From: Flavobacteriaceae bacterium UBA4166
GTDB taxonomy: Bacteria; Bacteroidota; Bacteroidia; Flavobacteriales; Flavobacteriaceae
Length of the DNA: 64,000 nucleotides
Assembly (NCBI GenBank): GCA_002379985.1
Contig: DFVG01000030.1
Location: forward strand, 250,129-314,128
Direction of reading: 5' to 3'
The notes below the pieces were generated by a model, which saw nothing but the letters and a program-made list of their open reading frames with translations, was not told the origin of the DNA and did no database searches. Both the position numbers and the translations under genes were made by a program. Numbering within the stretch: the stretch's first letter is position 1; each line of letters opens with the position of its first letter. This document shows positions 1 through 8,841 of this stretch, one piece after another.

Positions 1-874
1 CGTACAGCGTGTTCATAACACTGTGCATATTAGAGCTGATAATATGCAGCGGGCGGCCTAATAGTTTTTGATCGCTCAACGTCTTTTTGATGTGCAATGC
101 CCAACGTTCACCGTGAATGTGATGGCCTAAACGTTCTCGTAAGACCGGGCTAAACGTAATCAAACGTTTATTGTCGTTCACCACCTCATCGATCGCTAAC
201 TTTCCGAGGAAATAGATAATTTGAAGAAACCGATGTTCGTTGTCGGGTTCGGCAAATGCAGGATAAATGGCAGAAACCTCCTCGAAGGTGCGTCCTAAGA
301 AACTAGCCGTATGGGTGAGCGCGATCTCTTTATCTTCCTGACTGAGTTTCCCGTTCTTCAGAACCATTTCCTCTAATTTTATCCAATCGCGTATCAAGGA
401 ACCTTCTTCATTGATCATCACCTGCTTCATGATCTTGTGCGATTCGATGTATAAAAACGTCAAATGCGTGAGTATATCGTAGATCTCGCTACGCCCTCTA
501 GTGATTTCAATATTCATTTGCTCACTATCGATACGATAGCAGTTTCGGCGTCTTTTCTTCGGAATGATAGGTGTGAAGTGTGAATTTTTATAGCCTTCGT
601 CACTCGTCAGGTTGATATACCGACAGGCCTCGATTCCGGTAGGCAATCGATCGATCACATACAATAAGCCTTGCAGCTCTATCTTTTCTTCGGTAATACT
701 TCCATAGATCTCCGGCCTCAGGATGAGCAGGGACTCCCGAAGCGTTTCTCCTGAAATCCCCATAGGCTTGTAGAACCCACGGTTAAACAAATGCCGCATG
801 GTAATGTACAGTCGTTCAATAGCTCCTGAACTCTCTTGAGCACGTGTTCTTTTATGGGTTTGAAATGGTTGCAT
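1..874 (-). CDS. Conserved Bacteroidota protein of unknown function, C-terminus off window
   Basis: Reading from an ATG at 874 to the window edge gives about 291 codons with no stop, so the C-terminal part is missing. The N-terminus starts MQPFQTHKRTRAQESSGAIE, followed by an LYITMRHLFNRGFY stretch. There is no signal peptide or membrane segment, so a soluble cytoplasmic protein is likely. It lies 24 bp downstream of the GH3-like gene on the same strand and is probably the last gene of the M23-GH3 transcript. I associate it loosely with a Bacteroidota-only family (possibly DUF6909) from memory; no function can be given. Confidence 0.8.
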   Translation of the reverse strand, partial: MQPFQTHKRTRAQESSGAIERLYITMRHLFNRGFYKPMGISGETLRESLLILRPEIYGSITEEKIELQGLLYVIDRLPTGIEACRYINLTSDEGYKNSHFTPIIPKKRRRNCYRIDSEQMNIEITRGRSEIYDILTHLTFLYIESHKIMKQVMINEEGSLIRDWIKLEEMVLKNGKLSQEDKEIALTHTASFLGRTFEEVSAIYPAFAEPDNEHRFLQIIYFLGKLAIDEVVNDNKRLITFSPVLRERLGHHIHGERWALHIKKTLSDQKLLGRPLHIISSNMHSVMNTLY

Positions 875-898
875 CTTGGCGCAAAGATAGTATTTAAT

Positions 899-2398
899 TT
901 ACGCTTTAAAAGCGCTTAGGGCATCGGCAATACTCCGATCGTTCGATAACCTCGGAATTTTATTCTGGCCGCCTAATTTCCCTTGAGATTTCATGTATTT
1001 CGAAAAGCTATCCTTTGGAAGTGCCGTGATCTTTAACGGTTGAAGGATCACGCCATCAATCAGATCAAAATAATACGAATTCTGCCGTTGCATGGCTTGG
1101 TCTAAGGTTTCGGCTACGGCCTCTATAGCGGCGGGCGGGGTGTCAAACTCCACAAGCCATTCGTGATATGGGAGTGCCCCTTCTTCCGGGTTGGTTTGTG
1201 GGGCCACGGTAAATTCAGAAATCGTAAATCCGTGTTCTGCAACGGCTTCTTTCATCGCCTGTTCTACCTCTTTACCAATAACATGCTCCCCAAAAGCAGA
1301 GATAAAGTGCTTGATGCGCCCGGAAACAATTACCCGGGGTGGTTTGAGTGAGGTGAACTGAATCGTATCTCCCACATTATATCCCCAAAGTCCGGCGTTT
1401 GTGGAAACAATCATCACATAATTAACATTTGTTTTGACATCACCAATGGTTAGCCGTTTCGGGTTCTCTTCAAAAAATTGTGATGCTTCAATAAACTCAT
1501 AGAAAATCCCTGAGTTGAGCTGCAAAAGCATCCCTTCCTGATGTTGTTTGTCTTGAAAGGCAAAAAACCCTTCAGAAGCCGGATACAATTCAATACTCGC
1601 TATTTTTTTTCCAATAAGTTGTTCAAATTTTGCGCGATAGGGTTCATAATTTACCCCTCCGTAGATAAACAATTCGAAGTTTGGGAACAATGTCCCTATG
1701 TCTTGTCCCGTTTTCGTCTTCAGCCGTTCAAAATACATCTGTACCCAAGAAGGTATGCCGCTAATCACAGTCATGTTCGCATCTTTGGTCTCCTCCACAA
1801 TAGCGTCCACTTTGGTTTCCCAATCGGCAATAGAATTGGTTTCCCAGCTGGGAAGGCGGTTTTTCTGCAAATACTTTGGAACGTAATGCGCAACAATTCC
1901 TGACAGCCGGCCGAGTTTGATTCCGTTTTTTTCAGCCATTTCGGGACTTCCTTGTAAAAAGATCATTTTTCCATTGACAAAAGACGCTCTCCCGGTCTCA
2001 GCAATGTAGCATAAGATGGCATTTCGAGCAGCTGCTACATGAGCCGGCATGGATGCTTTCGTAAGCGGGATGTATTTGGCTCCGGAAGTGGTTCCTGAGG
2101 TTTTAGCAAAATACAACGGTTTTCCCGGCCAAAGCACATTTTGCTCACCGGCAACCACGCGTTCCACATAGGGTTTTAACGCTTCGTAATCTCGAATAGG
2201 CACGTGCGCTGCAAAATCAGCATAATTGGTGATATTTTTAAAGGAATGATCGCTCCCAAATGCGGTGTTCTTTGCTTCCTGAATCAGCCGGCGGAACACT
2301 TTTCGTTGGGTTTTTTCGGGTTGTGACGCCCACCGACGCATCCGGTTGACGACGAATTTGGCATAGATCTTAGCAGCAATCGATTTAACAGACATCAT
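899..2398 (-). CDS. GH3 auxin-responsive promoter family protein (acyl-adenylate-forming)
   Basis: About 500 residues, the usual length of bacterial GH3 proteins. It carries the ANL-superfamily phosphate-binding motif SGTTSGAKYIP near residue 101 and later EGFFAFQ and GDTIQFTS stretches typical of GH3. The family adenylates carboxylic acids and in plants conjugates them to amino acids; the bacterial substrate is unknown. The open frame extends upstream to 2458, but that start lies inside the M23 peptidase gene. The ATG at 2398 (or 2395) sits 1 bp after the M23 stop and is preferred. The pair M23-GH3 is read as an operon. Confidence 0.9.
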   Translation of the reverse strand: MMSVKSIAAKIYAKFVVNRMRRWASQPEKTQRKVFRRLIQEAKNTAFGSDHSFKNITNYADFAAHVPIRDYEALKPYVERVVAGEQNVLWPGKPLYFAKTSGTTSGAKYIPLTKASMPAHVAAARNAILCYIAETGRASFVNGKMIFLQGSPEMAEKNGIKLGRLSGIVAHYVPKYLQKNRLPSWETNSIADWETKVDAIVEETKDANMTVISGIPSWVQMYFERLKTKTGQDIGTLFPNFELFIYGGVNYEPYRAKFEQLIGKKIASIELYPASEGFFAFQDKQHQEGMLLQLNSGIFYEFIEASQFFEENPKRLTIGDVKTNVNYVMIVSTNAGLWGYNVGDTIQFTSLKPPRVIVSGRIKHFISAFGEHVIGKEVEQAMKEAVAEHGFTISEFTVAPQTNPEEGALPYHEWLVEFDTPPAAIEAVAETLDQAMQRQNSYYFDLIDGVILQPLKITALPKDSFSKYMKSQGKLGGQNKIPRLSNDRSIADALSAFKA

Positions 2399-2399
2399 G

Positions 2400-3266
2400 T
2401 TATTCGAAATCGATAAAATTAGTTGGGTTAATTGGGTATCCGTCACTCCATAACTCAAAATGAAGATGCGGCCCTGTAGACAACTCTCCGGTGTTTCCAG
2501 CAGTACTTATGACCTCTCCGGCTTTGACAAACTCTCCCTGCTCTTTATTGAGAGAGGCATTGTGCTTATACACAGAAAGCAGGTTGTTTGGGTGTTCTAA
2601 AATGATGACATATCCCGTTTCTGCCGTCCATTCAGCAAAGATCACGGTGCCGTCTGCAACTGCTTTTACAGGGGCGTCCTTCACTGTGACCACATCCACG
2701 GCATAGTGCTTCGCCTTTAAATCATATCCTGAAGAAATAGTTCCCTTCACTGGCGGAAATAGTGTTAAGCGCACCTCAGAAGAGGCCGTAAGCGGGTTAT
2801 ATTTGTCTTCTTGTGCCACTTTTTCTCGTAACAGAGAGTCTTCTGTAGAAGTGCTCAAATCTACTTGTGAGGCGTCTAGTTGTGCTGCTTCGATAATCGA
2901 GTCTTTATTAAAATCAACAGAAGAGACGTCTCCTGTAAGAACTTTGCGTATCGACGCGATATATTGCTCATTTACTGAGAGTGCTTGTTGTAGCGAATCG
3001 GTTTTGTAGGTAAGGTCTGTGGCTCGTTTCTTAAGACTTGTAGAGGAATATCCCGGAATGTATTCTCGCAAAGGAGTAAAGGCGATCAATACAGTGGTCC
3101 CGGCAATTAAGATCACTGCAAAGATGGTGCTGAATACAAAGACATTCAAGCGGTTCAACTTAAATGAAAAACGCTCTTCAAAGGTGTCTTCATTAAGGAC
3201 CACGAGTCGGTACTTATGCAGCAACTTTTTTTTGATTTTTCTAGATCTTTTTTCGGTTTTCGCCAT
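2400..3266 (-). CDS. M23 family metallopeptidase (LytM-type cell wall endopeptidase)
   Basis: About 288 residues: a basic cytoplasmic N-terminus (MAKTEKRSRKIKKK), one membrane segment near residues 40-65, a coiled region, then a C-terminal LytM domain. Zinc ligands are visible as HYAVD (HxxxD) and HLHFELW (HxH). It would cleave peptidoglycan cross-links from an inner-membrane anchor. The frame is open to an ATG at 3299, but that codon overlaps the -7 promoter box at 3286-3293. The ATG at 3266 is preceded by AGGAGG and matches the usual family start. First gene of the M23-GH3 unit. Confidence 0.93.
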   Translation of the reverse strand: MAKTEKRSRKIKKKLLHKYRLVVLNEDTFEERFSFKLNRLNVFVFSTIFAVILIAGTTVLIAFTPLREYIPGYSSTSLKKRATDLTYKTDSLQQALSVNEQYIASIRKVLTGDVSSVDFNKDSIIEAAQLDASQVDLSTSTEDSLLREKVAQEDKYNPLTASSEVRLTLFPPVKGTISSGYDLKAKHYAVDVVTVKDAPVKAVADGTVIFAEWTAETGYVIILEHPNNLLSVYKHNASLNKEQGEFVKAGEVISTAGNTGELSTGPHLHFELWSDGYPINPTNFIDFE

Positions 3267-3285
3267 ACCTCCTAATCTTGCGTTA

Positions 3286-3293
3286 CAAATATA
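3286..3293 (-). promoter_or_regulatory. -7 promoter box of the M23-GH3 operon
   Basis: TATATTTG on the minus strand matches the Bacteroidota TAnnTTTG element exactly, about 20 nt upstream of the ATG at 3266. No good TTG is seen at the -33 distance. Confidence 0.55.
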
Positions 3294-3334
3294 AAACAAA
3301 CCCTTCGGCTTCTTTTATTATTGATTAACAAACG

Positions 3335-3363
3335 TTGTTTCTGAAGTTTTCTTATTACATTTG
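3335..3363 (+). promoter_or_regulatory. Bacteroidota-type promoter of tatA
   Basis: TTG at 3335-3337, an 18-nt spacer, then TACATTTG at 3356-3363: both elements of the Bacteroidota primary-sigma promoter are present. Predicted transcription start is about 3367, 18 nt before the tatA ATG. Confidence 0.7.
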
Positions 3364-3384
3364 TTATTCCTAAAAATTGTGATT

Positions 3385-3582
3385 ATGGAAGCATTAATGA
3401 TCCCACTAGCCATTGGCCCCTGGCAAATTGTATTAATTGTACTCATCGTATTATTGCTATTTGGTGGAAGAAAGATCCCTGAATTGATGCGAGGTTTAGG
3501 AAGCGGCATCAAAGAATTTAAAGACGCTTCTAAAGATGATGAGCCCGCAACCGAAAACGGTAAGATCGAAGATAAAAAATAA
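3385..3582 (+). CDS. tatA: Sec-independent translocase subunit TatA/E
   Basis: 65 residues with one N-terminal membrane helix (IVLIVLIVLLLF), the FGGRKIPELMRGLG hinge and amphipathic helix typical of TatA, and a charged tail ending in KIEDKK. It would form the pore of the twin-arginine export pathway in the inner membrane. The frame is open to a TTG at 3361, but that codon is inside the -7 box, so the ATG at 3385 is chosen. No tatC is present in the window, which is usual in this group. Divergent from M23 and convergent with the DUF4837 gene. Confidence 0.95.
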   Translation: MEALMIPLAIGPWQIVLIVLIVLLLFGGRKIPELMRGLGSGIKEFKDASKDDEPATENGKIEDKK

Positions 3583-3601
3583 TATAGGGCGATGACTCTA
3601 T

Positions 3602-3637
3602 AAAAAAAAGCGCTGTACATTAACAGCGCTTTTTTTT
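3602..3637. terminator. Bidirectional intrinsic terminator between tatA and DUF4837 gene
   Basis: Inverted repeat AGCGCTGT (3609-3616) / ACAGCGCT (3623-3630), 6-nt loop, with an A-run before and a T-run after, so it can work on both strands for two convergent genes. Confidence 0.9.
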
Positions 3638-3641
3638 ATGC

Positions 3642-4619
3642 TTATTTTTTGAATTTAGCTGATTTTAAGATGGCCTCCAGTTCAAATTGATGGTTTCTCT
3701 TTTCTACCGAAGGGGCATAAGTGAAGCCCTCCAGGATCAAATATCGATCATTGGCTTCATCACGAATTGCATAATTGACGAACGGTCCGGCCATCCATTG
3801 ATCTTTTACCTCCCAAGTTCCTTTGGTCTCATAGGCAAACTTGCCGTCAATTTCAGTCGTAAATAGCAACGGAGCAAAGGCTTCTTCGGTAATAAAGCGT
3901 CCGCCCTCTTCTACCGGTAATTTATCCCCAGAAATACTATCGCGCATCGTTATGATGTCCCCAATAACAGTGCTGTCCTGCCCGATCGTGTTTAAGGGAA
4001 CTTCATAAATAATTACGTTGGTACTTCCCGATTTTAGATCTTTCCGAAGCCAATAAAAATCGTCTTTAGCTAAGGCAACACGATATGCGGAAGAGATGGT
4101 TAATGAAACACCTAAACGCTCTTCCAAAGAGTCTAGTTTTAGGGTAGACACCTTGATACGTCGTTGCTTTTCTTTGAGTTCTGCTTGTTTCAGTGTGGCG
4201 ATGATACGTTCGTGATTATTTTCGATGAGTTGCACCAAACTTTCGCGAGAAGTACCGGTAACAAAGGCGCCGGTTTGTGGTCGGGCGTAGGAATTCTCTT
4301 TGAGGCTTACGGTATCCTTATCGCCTATTTTCACATAGACAAATCCGCGATATGACCGTGCAAAATCAGAAAAATTTGCCGGGGCCATTTGGTTCATAGA
4401 GAATAATGGTTCCTGCTGGGGAAGGCCGTCTGTTGGGGCCGCAAAGTACTTCCGCAGGGTTTCTCCAACACTGCCATTCCATAGGTCATTTTCCATAATA
4501 ATTTGTATGGAATTAATGTTCCCTACGGAACTGGGTAAATATCGGGTATCTCTTTTGCCATCAGAATTATTACAGGAAAGTAGTGAGAGTCCGATAAAAA
4601 GCGTTAAAAAAAGTCGCAT
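3642..4619 (-). CDS. DUF4837 family lipoprotein
   Basis: 325 residues with a short lipoprotein signal peptide ending in LLSC (Cys about residue 16), then a soluble domain. It matches the Bacteroidota family DUF4837 in length and in the opening pattern (SVGNINSIQIIMENDLW). Function is unknown; the lipobox predicts membrane anchoring on the periplasmic side. It begins 18 bp after the lytic transglycosylase stop on the same strand, so it is probably co-transcribed with that cell-wall enzyme and may assist it (inference from position only). Confidence 0.88.
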   Translation of the reverse strand: MRLFLTLFIGLSLLSCNNSDGKRDTRYLPSSVGNINSIQIIMENDLWNGSVGETLRKYFAAPTDGLPQQEPLFSMNQMAPANFSDFARSYRGFVYVKIGDKDTVSLKENSYARPQTGAFVTGTSRESLVQLIENNHERIIATLKQAELKEKQRRIKVSTLKLDSLEERLGVSLTISSAYRVALAKDDFYWLRKDLKSGSTNVIIYEVPLNTIGQDSTVIGDIITMRDSISGDKLPVEEGGRFITEEAFAPLLFTTEIDGKFAYETKGTWEVKDQWMAGPFVNYAIRDEANDRYLILEGFTYAPSVEKRNHQFELEAILKSAKFKK

Positions 4620-4637
4620 GCTAGTGAGTTTTTAGGG

Positions 4638-6215
4638 TTAGCCTTTGTGAATCTTAAGCTTCATCCCTGGTTTTAGTTTGTTCCCACTAATATCGTTCCA
4701 TTTTTTTATTTTATCGACACTCACGCCCGGAAATTTCTGTGCAATGCTCCAGAGAGAGTCGCCATTTTTAACCGTATAGGTCTTTTCACCTCCTTGCTTG
4801 ACGACGCTATTTCCGGTGTTGTTAGCACCTCCCCCGGGTTTCCTCGGATAGATCGTTAAGCGCTGTCCCACTCGCAATCGGTCGCTTCTAAGATTGTTCC
4901 AGCGTTTTATCTTGCTCACGGAAACGCCATATCTATTAGCAATTTTACCCAGGAAGTCTCCACTACGCACACGATAGCGAATACGGTCTGAGTTTTCAAA
5001 GAATTTAGGAAGCGGTTTTTCCCGTTCATTGAGTTCTTCTTCCGCAAAAGAATAAATAGCATCCTCGTTCGCTACAAACTTTCCCATTGCTTCTACAGGA
5101 AGGCGAAGCACATATATTTCATCTTTAATTACAGGAATGATCCCAAGCTTATAGGATGGATTCAAAAACTCAAGTTCCCCTAGATCCACCTGTGTCACTT
5201 TAGAAACTTGTTCTAGGGTGATCATCTTCTTAACATGGACGGTGTCGGTTGCGATGTATGGGTACATGGGGCCTTCACTTTTGAAGCCATGCTCCTCGGC
5301 ATATTCAAAGATGTACATGGTGGCTAAAAAGGCCGGAAGGTAGCCTGCAGTTTCTCGCGGGAGATGATGGCGTATGTTCCAATAGTTGGTATAGCCCCCT
5401 GCTCTACGAAGGGCTTTCGCCACATTTCCGGGACCCGAATTGTAGGCTGCTAGCGCGAGATCCCAGTCTTGTAGACTTTTATATAGGCTTTTTAAGTAAG
5501 CACTCGCTGCCTCCGTCGCCATAATCGGGTCATTTCGTTCATCTACGTAAGAATTCACATCGAGACCAAAAATTTTACCAGTGGCAAACATAAATTGCCA
5601 TAATCCTTTGGCGCCTACTGGGGACTGCGCTCTTGGATCTAAAGCAGATTCTACGATAGCTAAATATTTCAGCTCCAACGGTAGGTTGTGCTTATCCAGG
5701 GTTTCTTCAAAAAGTGGAAAATAATAATCACTCAACGCCATAAGACGCGCCATGGTTCGGCGTCGATTCTTCAAATAGCCTTTGATGACACTTTCCAGGG
5801 CAGGATTGTATTCAACGTTAAATGGTGTTCTCGCATTTAACGCTTCCAATCTTTCTTTTAAAATTTCGGTTGGAAGCTCCTCATAATCAATAGGTTCATA
5901 GGTTTCAGAAAGCATGGTGCCGTACATTTCCTCAAAACGTCCGGTGCGCTTTAATTCATTCAGCCACAAACTATCTATGCGACGAGCTTTCGCAATGTCT
6001 TCAAGTGAATAAATGACCGTATCTTTAACATTGGTGGCAACCACCACTTTAGGAAAGTCTCCTGAAATTTGGGCACCCACAATAGAGTCGACCACTTGAA
6101 TTTTTTTCTTGGCTAGACTGTCTGTACTCTTTTGCGCGTGCGCTGTAAGCGCTACACAGCTTAAGAGCATACTAAAAACAATGTATATCCTTTTTTTGTG
6201 CATAACTAACTTCAT
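4638..6215 (-). CDS. Membrane-bound lytic murein transglycosylase D-like, two LysM domains
   Basis: 525 residues: signal peptide to about residue 28 (cleavage near AHAQ), an SLT catalytic domain around 165-290 with catalytic Glu in VESALDPRAQSPVGAKG (about residue 189), then two peptidoglycan-binding LysM repeats at roughly 411-454 and 479-523. It would cleave glycan strands to 1,6-anhydro products in the periplasm. ATG at 6215 is used; ATG at 6203 (MHKKRIY) is an equally good start. Downstream of pgk with a 66-bp gap and no visible promoter, upstream of the DUF4837 lipoprotein. Confidence 0.93.
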   Translation of the reverse strand: MKLVMHKKRIYIVFSMLLSCVALTAHAQKSTDSLAKKKIQVVDSIVGAQISGDFPKVVVATNVKDTVIYSLEDIAKARRIDSLWLNELKRTGRFEEMYGTMLSETYEPIDYEELPTEILKERLEALNARTPFNVEYNPALESVIKGYLKNRRRTMARLMALSDYYFPLFEETLDKHNLPLELKYLAIVESALDPRAQSPVGAKGLWQFMFATGKIFGLDVNSYVDERNDPIMATEAASAYLKSLYKSLQDWDLALAAYNSGPGNVAKALRRAGGYTNYWNIRHHLPRETAGYLPAFLATMYIFEYAEEHGFKSEGPMYPYIATDTVHVKKMITLEQVSKVTQVDLGELEFLNPSYKLGIIPVIKDEIYVLRLPVEAMGKFVANEDAIYSFAEEELNEREKPLPKFFENSDRIRYRVRSGDFLGKIANRYGVSVSKIKRWNNLRSDRLRVGQRLTIYPRKPGGGANNTGNSVVKQGGEKTYTVKNGDSLWSIAQKFPGVSVDKIKKWNDISGNKLKPGMKLKIHKG

Positions 6216-6281
6216 CTAACTTCGAATCATGAATTTTATTGTTCTTATTACGGGGTCCAGCGTGTTGGTAACAAAACCAAA

Positions 6282-7469
6282 CTATTCTTGGATGGCTTGA
6301 ATTCCCGGTAAGGTTTTTCCTTCTAACATTTCTAACATCGCGCCCCCGCCTGTAGAAACATAACTCACTTTGTTCTCAAAACCAAATTGTTTAACGGCAG
6401 CCACCGAATCGCCGCCACCTACTAAGGAAAATGCGCCGTTTTGTGTCGCTTGCGCAATAGCATTTCCAAGAGCGATGGTACCCTGCGCAAAGGGTTCCAT
6501 TTCGAAGACTCCAACGGGACCGTTCCAAAGAATGGTCTTAGATTGTGCAATGATGTCAGCAAATAGGGCGCGTGTTTTTTCTCCTGCATCCAACCCCATC
6601 CAGCCGGCTGGGATATCGTCAGCAGGTTCACTGTCTGTAGTTGCAAATTCAGAAAAGCTATCGGCGGTGACTACATCTACAGGTAAATGCACCTGAACAG
6701 TGGCATTCTTTGCCTTTTCTAAGATTTCCAAGGCTAGTTCTTGTTTATCCTCCTCTACTAACGAGCCGCCTATCTTGCCTCCCTTTGCTTTGATAAAGGT
6801 AAACGCCATACCCCCGCCAATGATAAGATGATCGATTTTAGGCAGAATGTTTTCAATGACGGTAATTTTGGAAGATACTTTGGCACCTCCAATAACTGCT
6901 GTTACCGGTGACTCGCCCTGGTTTAATACTTTTTTTACGTTGATAATTTCAGAAGCTAATAAGAGTCCAAAGCATTTATCTTCAGGGAAGAACTGTGCAA
7001 TGACTGCTGTGGAAGCATGTGCTCTGTGGGCCGTTCCGAAGGCATCGTTAACATAAACATCGCCTAAGGCAGACAATTGTTCCGCAAAATCTTTGTCGCC
7101 TTTTTGTTCTTCGGAATGGTACCTCAAATTCTCTAATAATAAAATCTCTCCCGGCTGCAAAGCGCCTGCAGCATCTTCTGCAGCAGTGCCGACACAATCT
7201 TCGGAAAATTTTACGGTAACCCCGAGGATTTCCGCAGTCTTCGATAAAATATGGCGTAATGAAAATTCATTTTCTTGTGCTTTTGGACGCCCAAGGTGAG
7301 ACATCAGAATACAGCTGCCTCCGTCTTCCAAAATCTTAATGATCGTTGGCTTGGCAGCTTCGATTCTGGTAGTATCTGTCACTTCCAAATCGTCGTTCAG
7401 AGGAACGTTAAAATCGACTCGAATTAAGGCTTTTTTTCCTTTGAAATTAATATCATTGACTGTTTTCAT
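6282..7469 (-). CDS. pgk: Phosphoglycerate kinase
   Basis: 395 residues, full length. Substrate-binding N-domain motifs RVDFNVPL and SHLGRPK are present, with the nucleotide-domain motifs GGAKVSSK, NGPVGVFE and the terminal GGGDSVAAV. It interconverts 1,3-bisphosphoglycerate/ADP and 3-phosphoglycerate/ATP in glycolysis. It heads a minus-strand run of pgk, lytic transglycosylase and DUF4837, with its own -7 box at 7488-7495. Confidence 0.98.
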   Translation of the reverse strand: MKTVNDINFKGKKALIRVDFNVPLNDDLEVTDTTRIEAAKPTIIKILEDGGSCILMSHLGRPKAQENEFSLRHILSKTAEILGVTVKFSEDCVGTAAEDAAGALQPGEILLLENLRYHSEEQKGDKDFAEQLSALGDVYVNDAFGTAHRAHASTAVIAQFFPEDKCFGLLLASEIINVKKVLNQGESPVTAVIGGAKVSSKITVIENILPKIDHLIIGGGMAFTFIKAKGGKIGGSLVEEDKQELALEILEKAKNATVQVHLPVDVVTADSFSEFATTDSEPADDIPAGWMGLDAGEKTRALFADIIAQSKTILWNGPVGVFEMEPFAQGTIALGNAIAQATQNGAFSLVGGGDSVAAVKQFGFENKVSYVSTGGGAMLEMLEGKTLPGIQAIQE

Positions 7470-7487
7470 ATCCCTAGGTTATGTTCA

Positions 7488-7495
7488 CAAATATA
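7488..7495 (-). promoter_or_regulatory. -7 promoter box of pgk
   Basis: TATATTTG on the minus strand, 18 nt before the pgk ATG. No convincing -33 element. Confidence 0.5.
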
Positions 7496-7533
7496 TAGTA
7501 TTCTGCCGTTACTTTTATAGGGTAAAAAAAGTG

Positions 7534-7541
7534 TAGTTTTG
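7534..7541 (+). promoter_or_regulatory. -7 promoter box abutting the holB start codon
   Basis: TAGTTTTG ends 3 nt before the holB ATG at 7545. With the start expected 3-5 nt after the box, the mRNA would begin at or near the A of the start codon (leaderless). The -33 element is weak. Confidence 0.4.
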
Positions 7542-7544
7542 TGT

Positions 7545-8693
7545 ATGGATTATTCGCATGTCATCGGGCAACAGCATATAAAAAGTCACCTTCAGACCAG
7601 TATGGCTCATGGGCGTATTCCACATGCACAACTTTTCGTGGGTGACGCAGGGTCGGGGGTCTTAGCTACAGCCTTGGCATATGCCACACAATTGCTTTGC
7701 CTTCACCACGAGAAAGGGAGCGAAGCATTTAGAAAATGCGAAGAGAAAGCATTAAAGCTGCATCATCCTGATTTACATTTTGTCTATCCAATCAACAAAA
7801 CCGACAAGGTCAAGAAGCACTGGCTTTCCACTCATTATATGGAGGAGTGGCGAGATTTTCTTCAAGAACGACCTTATGGAACCTTATTTGAATGGCTTCA
7901 GCGACTGGGAATAGAGAATAAACAAGGCATCATCAATTCTGAAGAAGCAGCCGATATGATGAAAAGGCTTTCATTAAAATCCTATGAAGGAGGGCTGAAA
8001 GTAATGATCGTATGGATGGCCGATAAAATGAACACACAAAGTGCGAATAAAACATTAAAACTTATTGAAGAGCCGCCCGAAAAAACGGTGTTGATTTTAA
8101 TTACAGAAAATGAAGCGCAAATACTGCCAACCATCTATTCTCGTTGTCAGAAGATCAATTTTCCATTATTGGCTGAGGCAGACATACAACGCGCGCTTCA
8201 AGAACGTTTAGAGATTGAGCCGAGCTTGGCGAAAAAGATTGCTCACCGATCTCAAGGAAATTATCATATTGCTTTAACATTGCTGGATGAAACCGGCGAA
8301 GACGCTCAATTTGAAGCGTGGTTCATCGCTTGGGTGCGTTCTGCTTTTAAAGCAAAGGGAAACAAAAAAGCGATCAATGAACTTTTAAATTGGAGTTCCC
8401 AATTGGCCGGTCAAGGAAGAGAAACGCAAAAGAAATTTCTCTCGTATTGTTTAGAACTATTCCGACAGGCGCTACTAGAAAACTATTCCGTGAAAGAGCT
8501 GGTCTACTTTGAGCCTGTTGAAGCTGATTTTGCACTGTCGAAGTTTGCTCCCTTTGTGCATCAGAACAATATTTATGAAATTTCAAAGGCCCTAGAAGAA
8601 GCCGCATATCACGTGAGTAGAAATGGAAATGGTAAAATTATCTTCAGTGATCTGTCCATTCAATTAACAAGACTTATACACCGAAAAGCGTAA
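7545..8693 (+). CDS. holB: DNA polymerase III subunit delta' (clamp loader)
   Basis: About 382 residues, starting MDYSHVIGQQHIKSHL. It has the AAA+ clamp-loader layout: an N-terminal ATPase-like fold with a degenerate P-loop (GDAGSGVLATA, no Lys), a sensor region EEPPEKTVLILIT and the SRC motif YSRCQKINF. Loss of the Walker Lys fits delta', which does not hydrolyse ATP. It helps load the sliding clamp at the replication fork. The frame also has an upstream TTG at 7539, but that lies inside the -7 box, so ATG 7545 is used. Confidence 0.93.
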   Translation: MDYSHVIGQQHIKSHLQTSMAHGRIPHAQLFVGDAGSGVLATALAYATQLLCLHHEKGSEAFRKCEEKALKLHHPDLHFVYPINKTDKVKKHWLSTHYMEEWRDFLQERPYGTLFEWLQRLGIENKQGIINSEEAADMMKRLSLKSYEGGLKVMIVWMADKMNTQSANKTLKLIEEPPEKTVLILITENEAQILPTIYSRCQKINFPLLAEADIQRALQERLEIEPSLAKKIAHRSQGNYHIALTLLDETGEDAQFEAWFIAWVRSAFKAKGNKKAINELLNWSSQLAGQGRETQKKFLSYCLELFRQALLENYSVKELVYFEPVEADFALSKFAPFVHQNNIYEISKALEEAAYHVSRNGNGKIIFSDLSIQLTRLIHRKA

Positions 8694-8696
8694 TAT

Positions 8697-8841
8697 AGTT
8701 TTTTGCTATTAAAAAATCCTCAACAATAACCCATGCTTATTGTTTTCGGTTGCCATAGCGGGGTTTTAACGGGGTTTTGATTCTTTGCGAGGGTTTTCCT
8801 CGCCACAGGACTTATGTCCGAACTGAGCGCTTCTAATGGCT
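8697..8841. other. Structured intergenic element with three hairpins and G-tract repeats
   Basis: Between holB and the methyltransferase lie: a perfect 8-bp stem AACAATAA/TTATTGTT (8722-8729, 8737-8744); two direct copies of GGGGTTTT (8760-8767, 8771-8778); a 6-bp stem GCGAGG/CCTCGC (8787-8792, 8798-8803); and GGAC/GTCC (8808-8811, 8816-8819). The first hairpin may terminate holB, but the rest is more structure than a terminator needs. It could be a small RNA or a dispersed palindromic element; no coding frame was recognised. Confidence 0.4.

Noticed and set aside
2399..2458. Longer start for the GH3-like gene
   Set aside because: It would overlap the M23 gene by 58 bp; the ATG at 2398 gives the normal family N-terminus.
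8758..8793. G-quadruplex downstream of holB
   Set aside because: Only three G-runs with uneven loops; four are needed.
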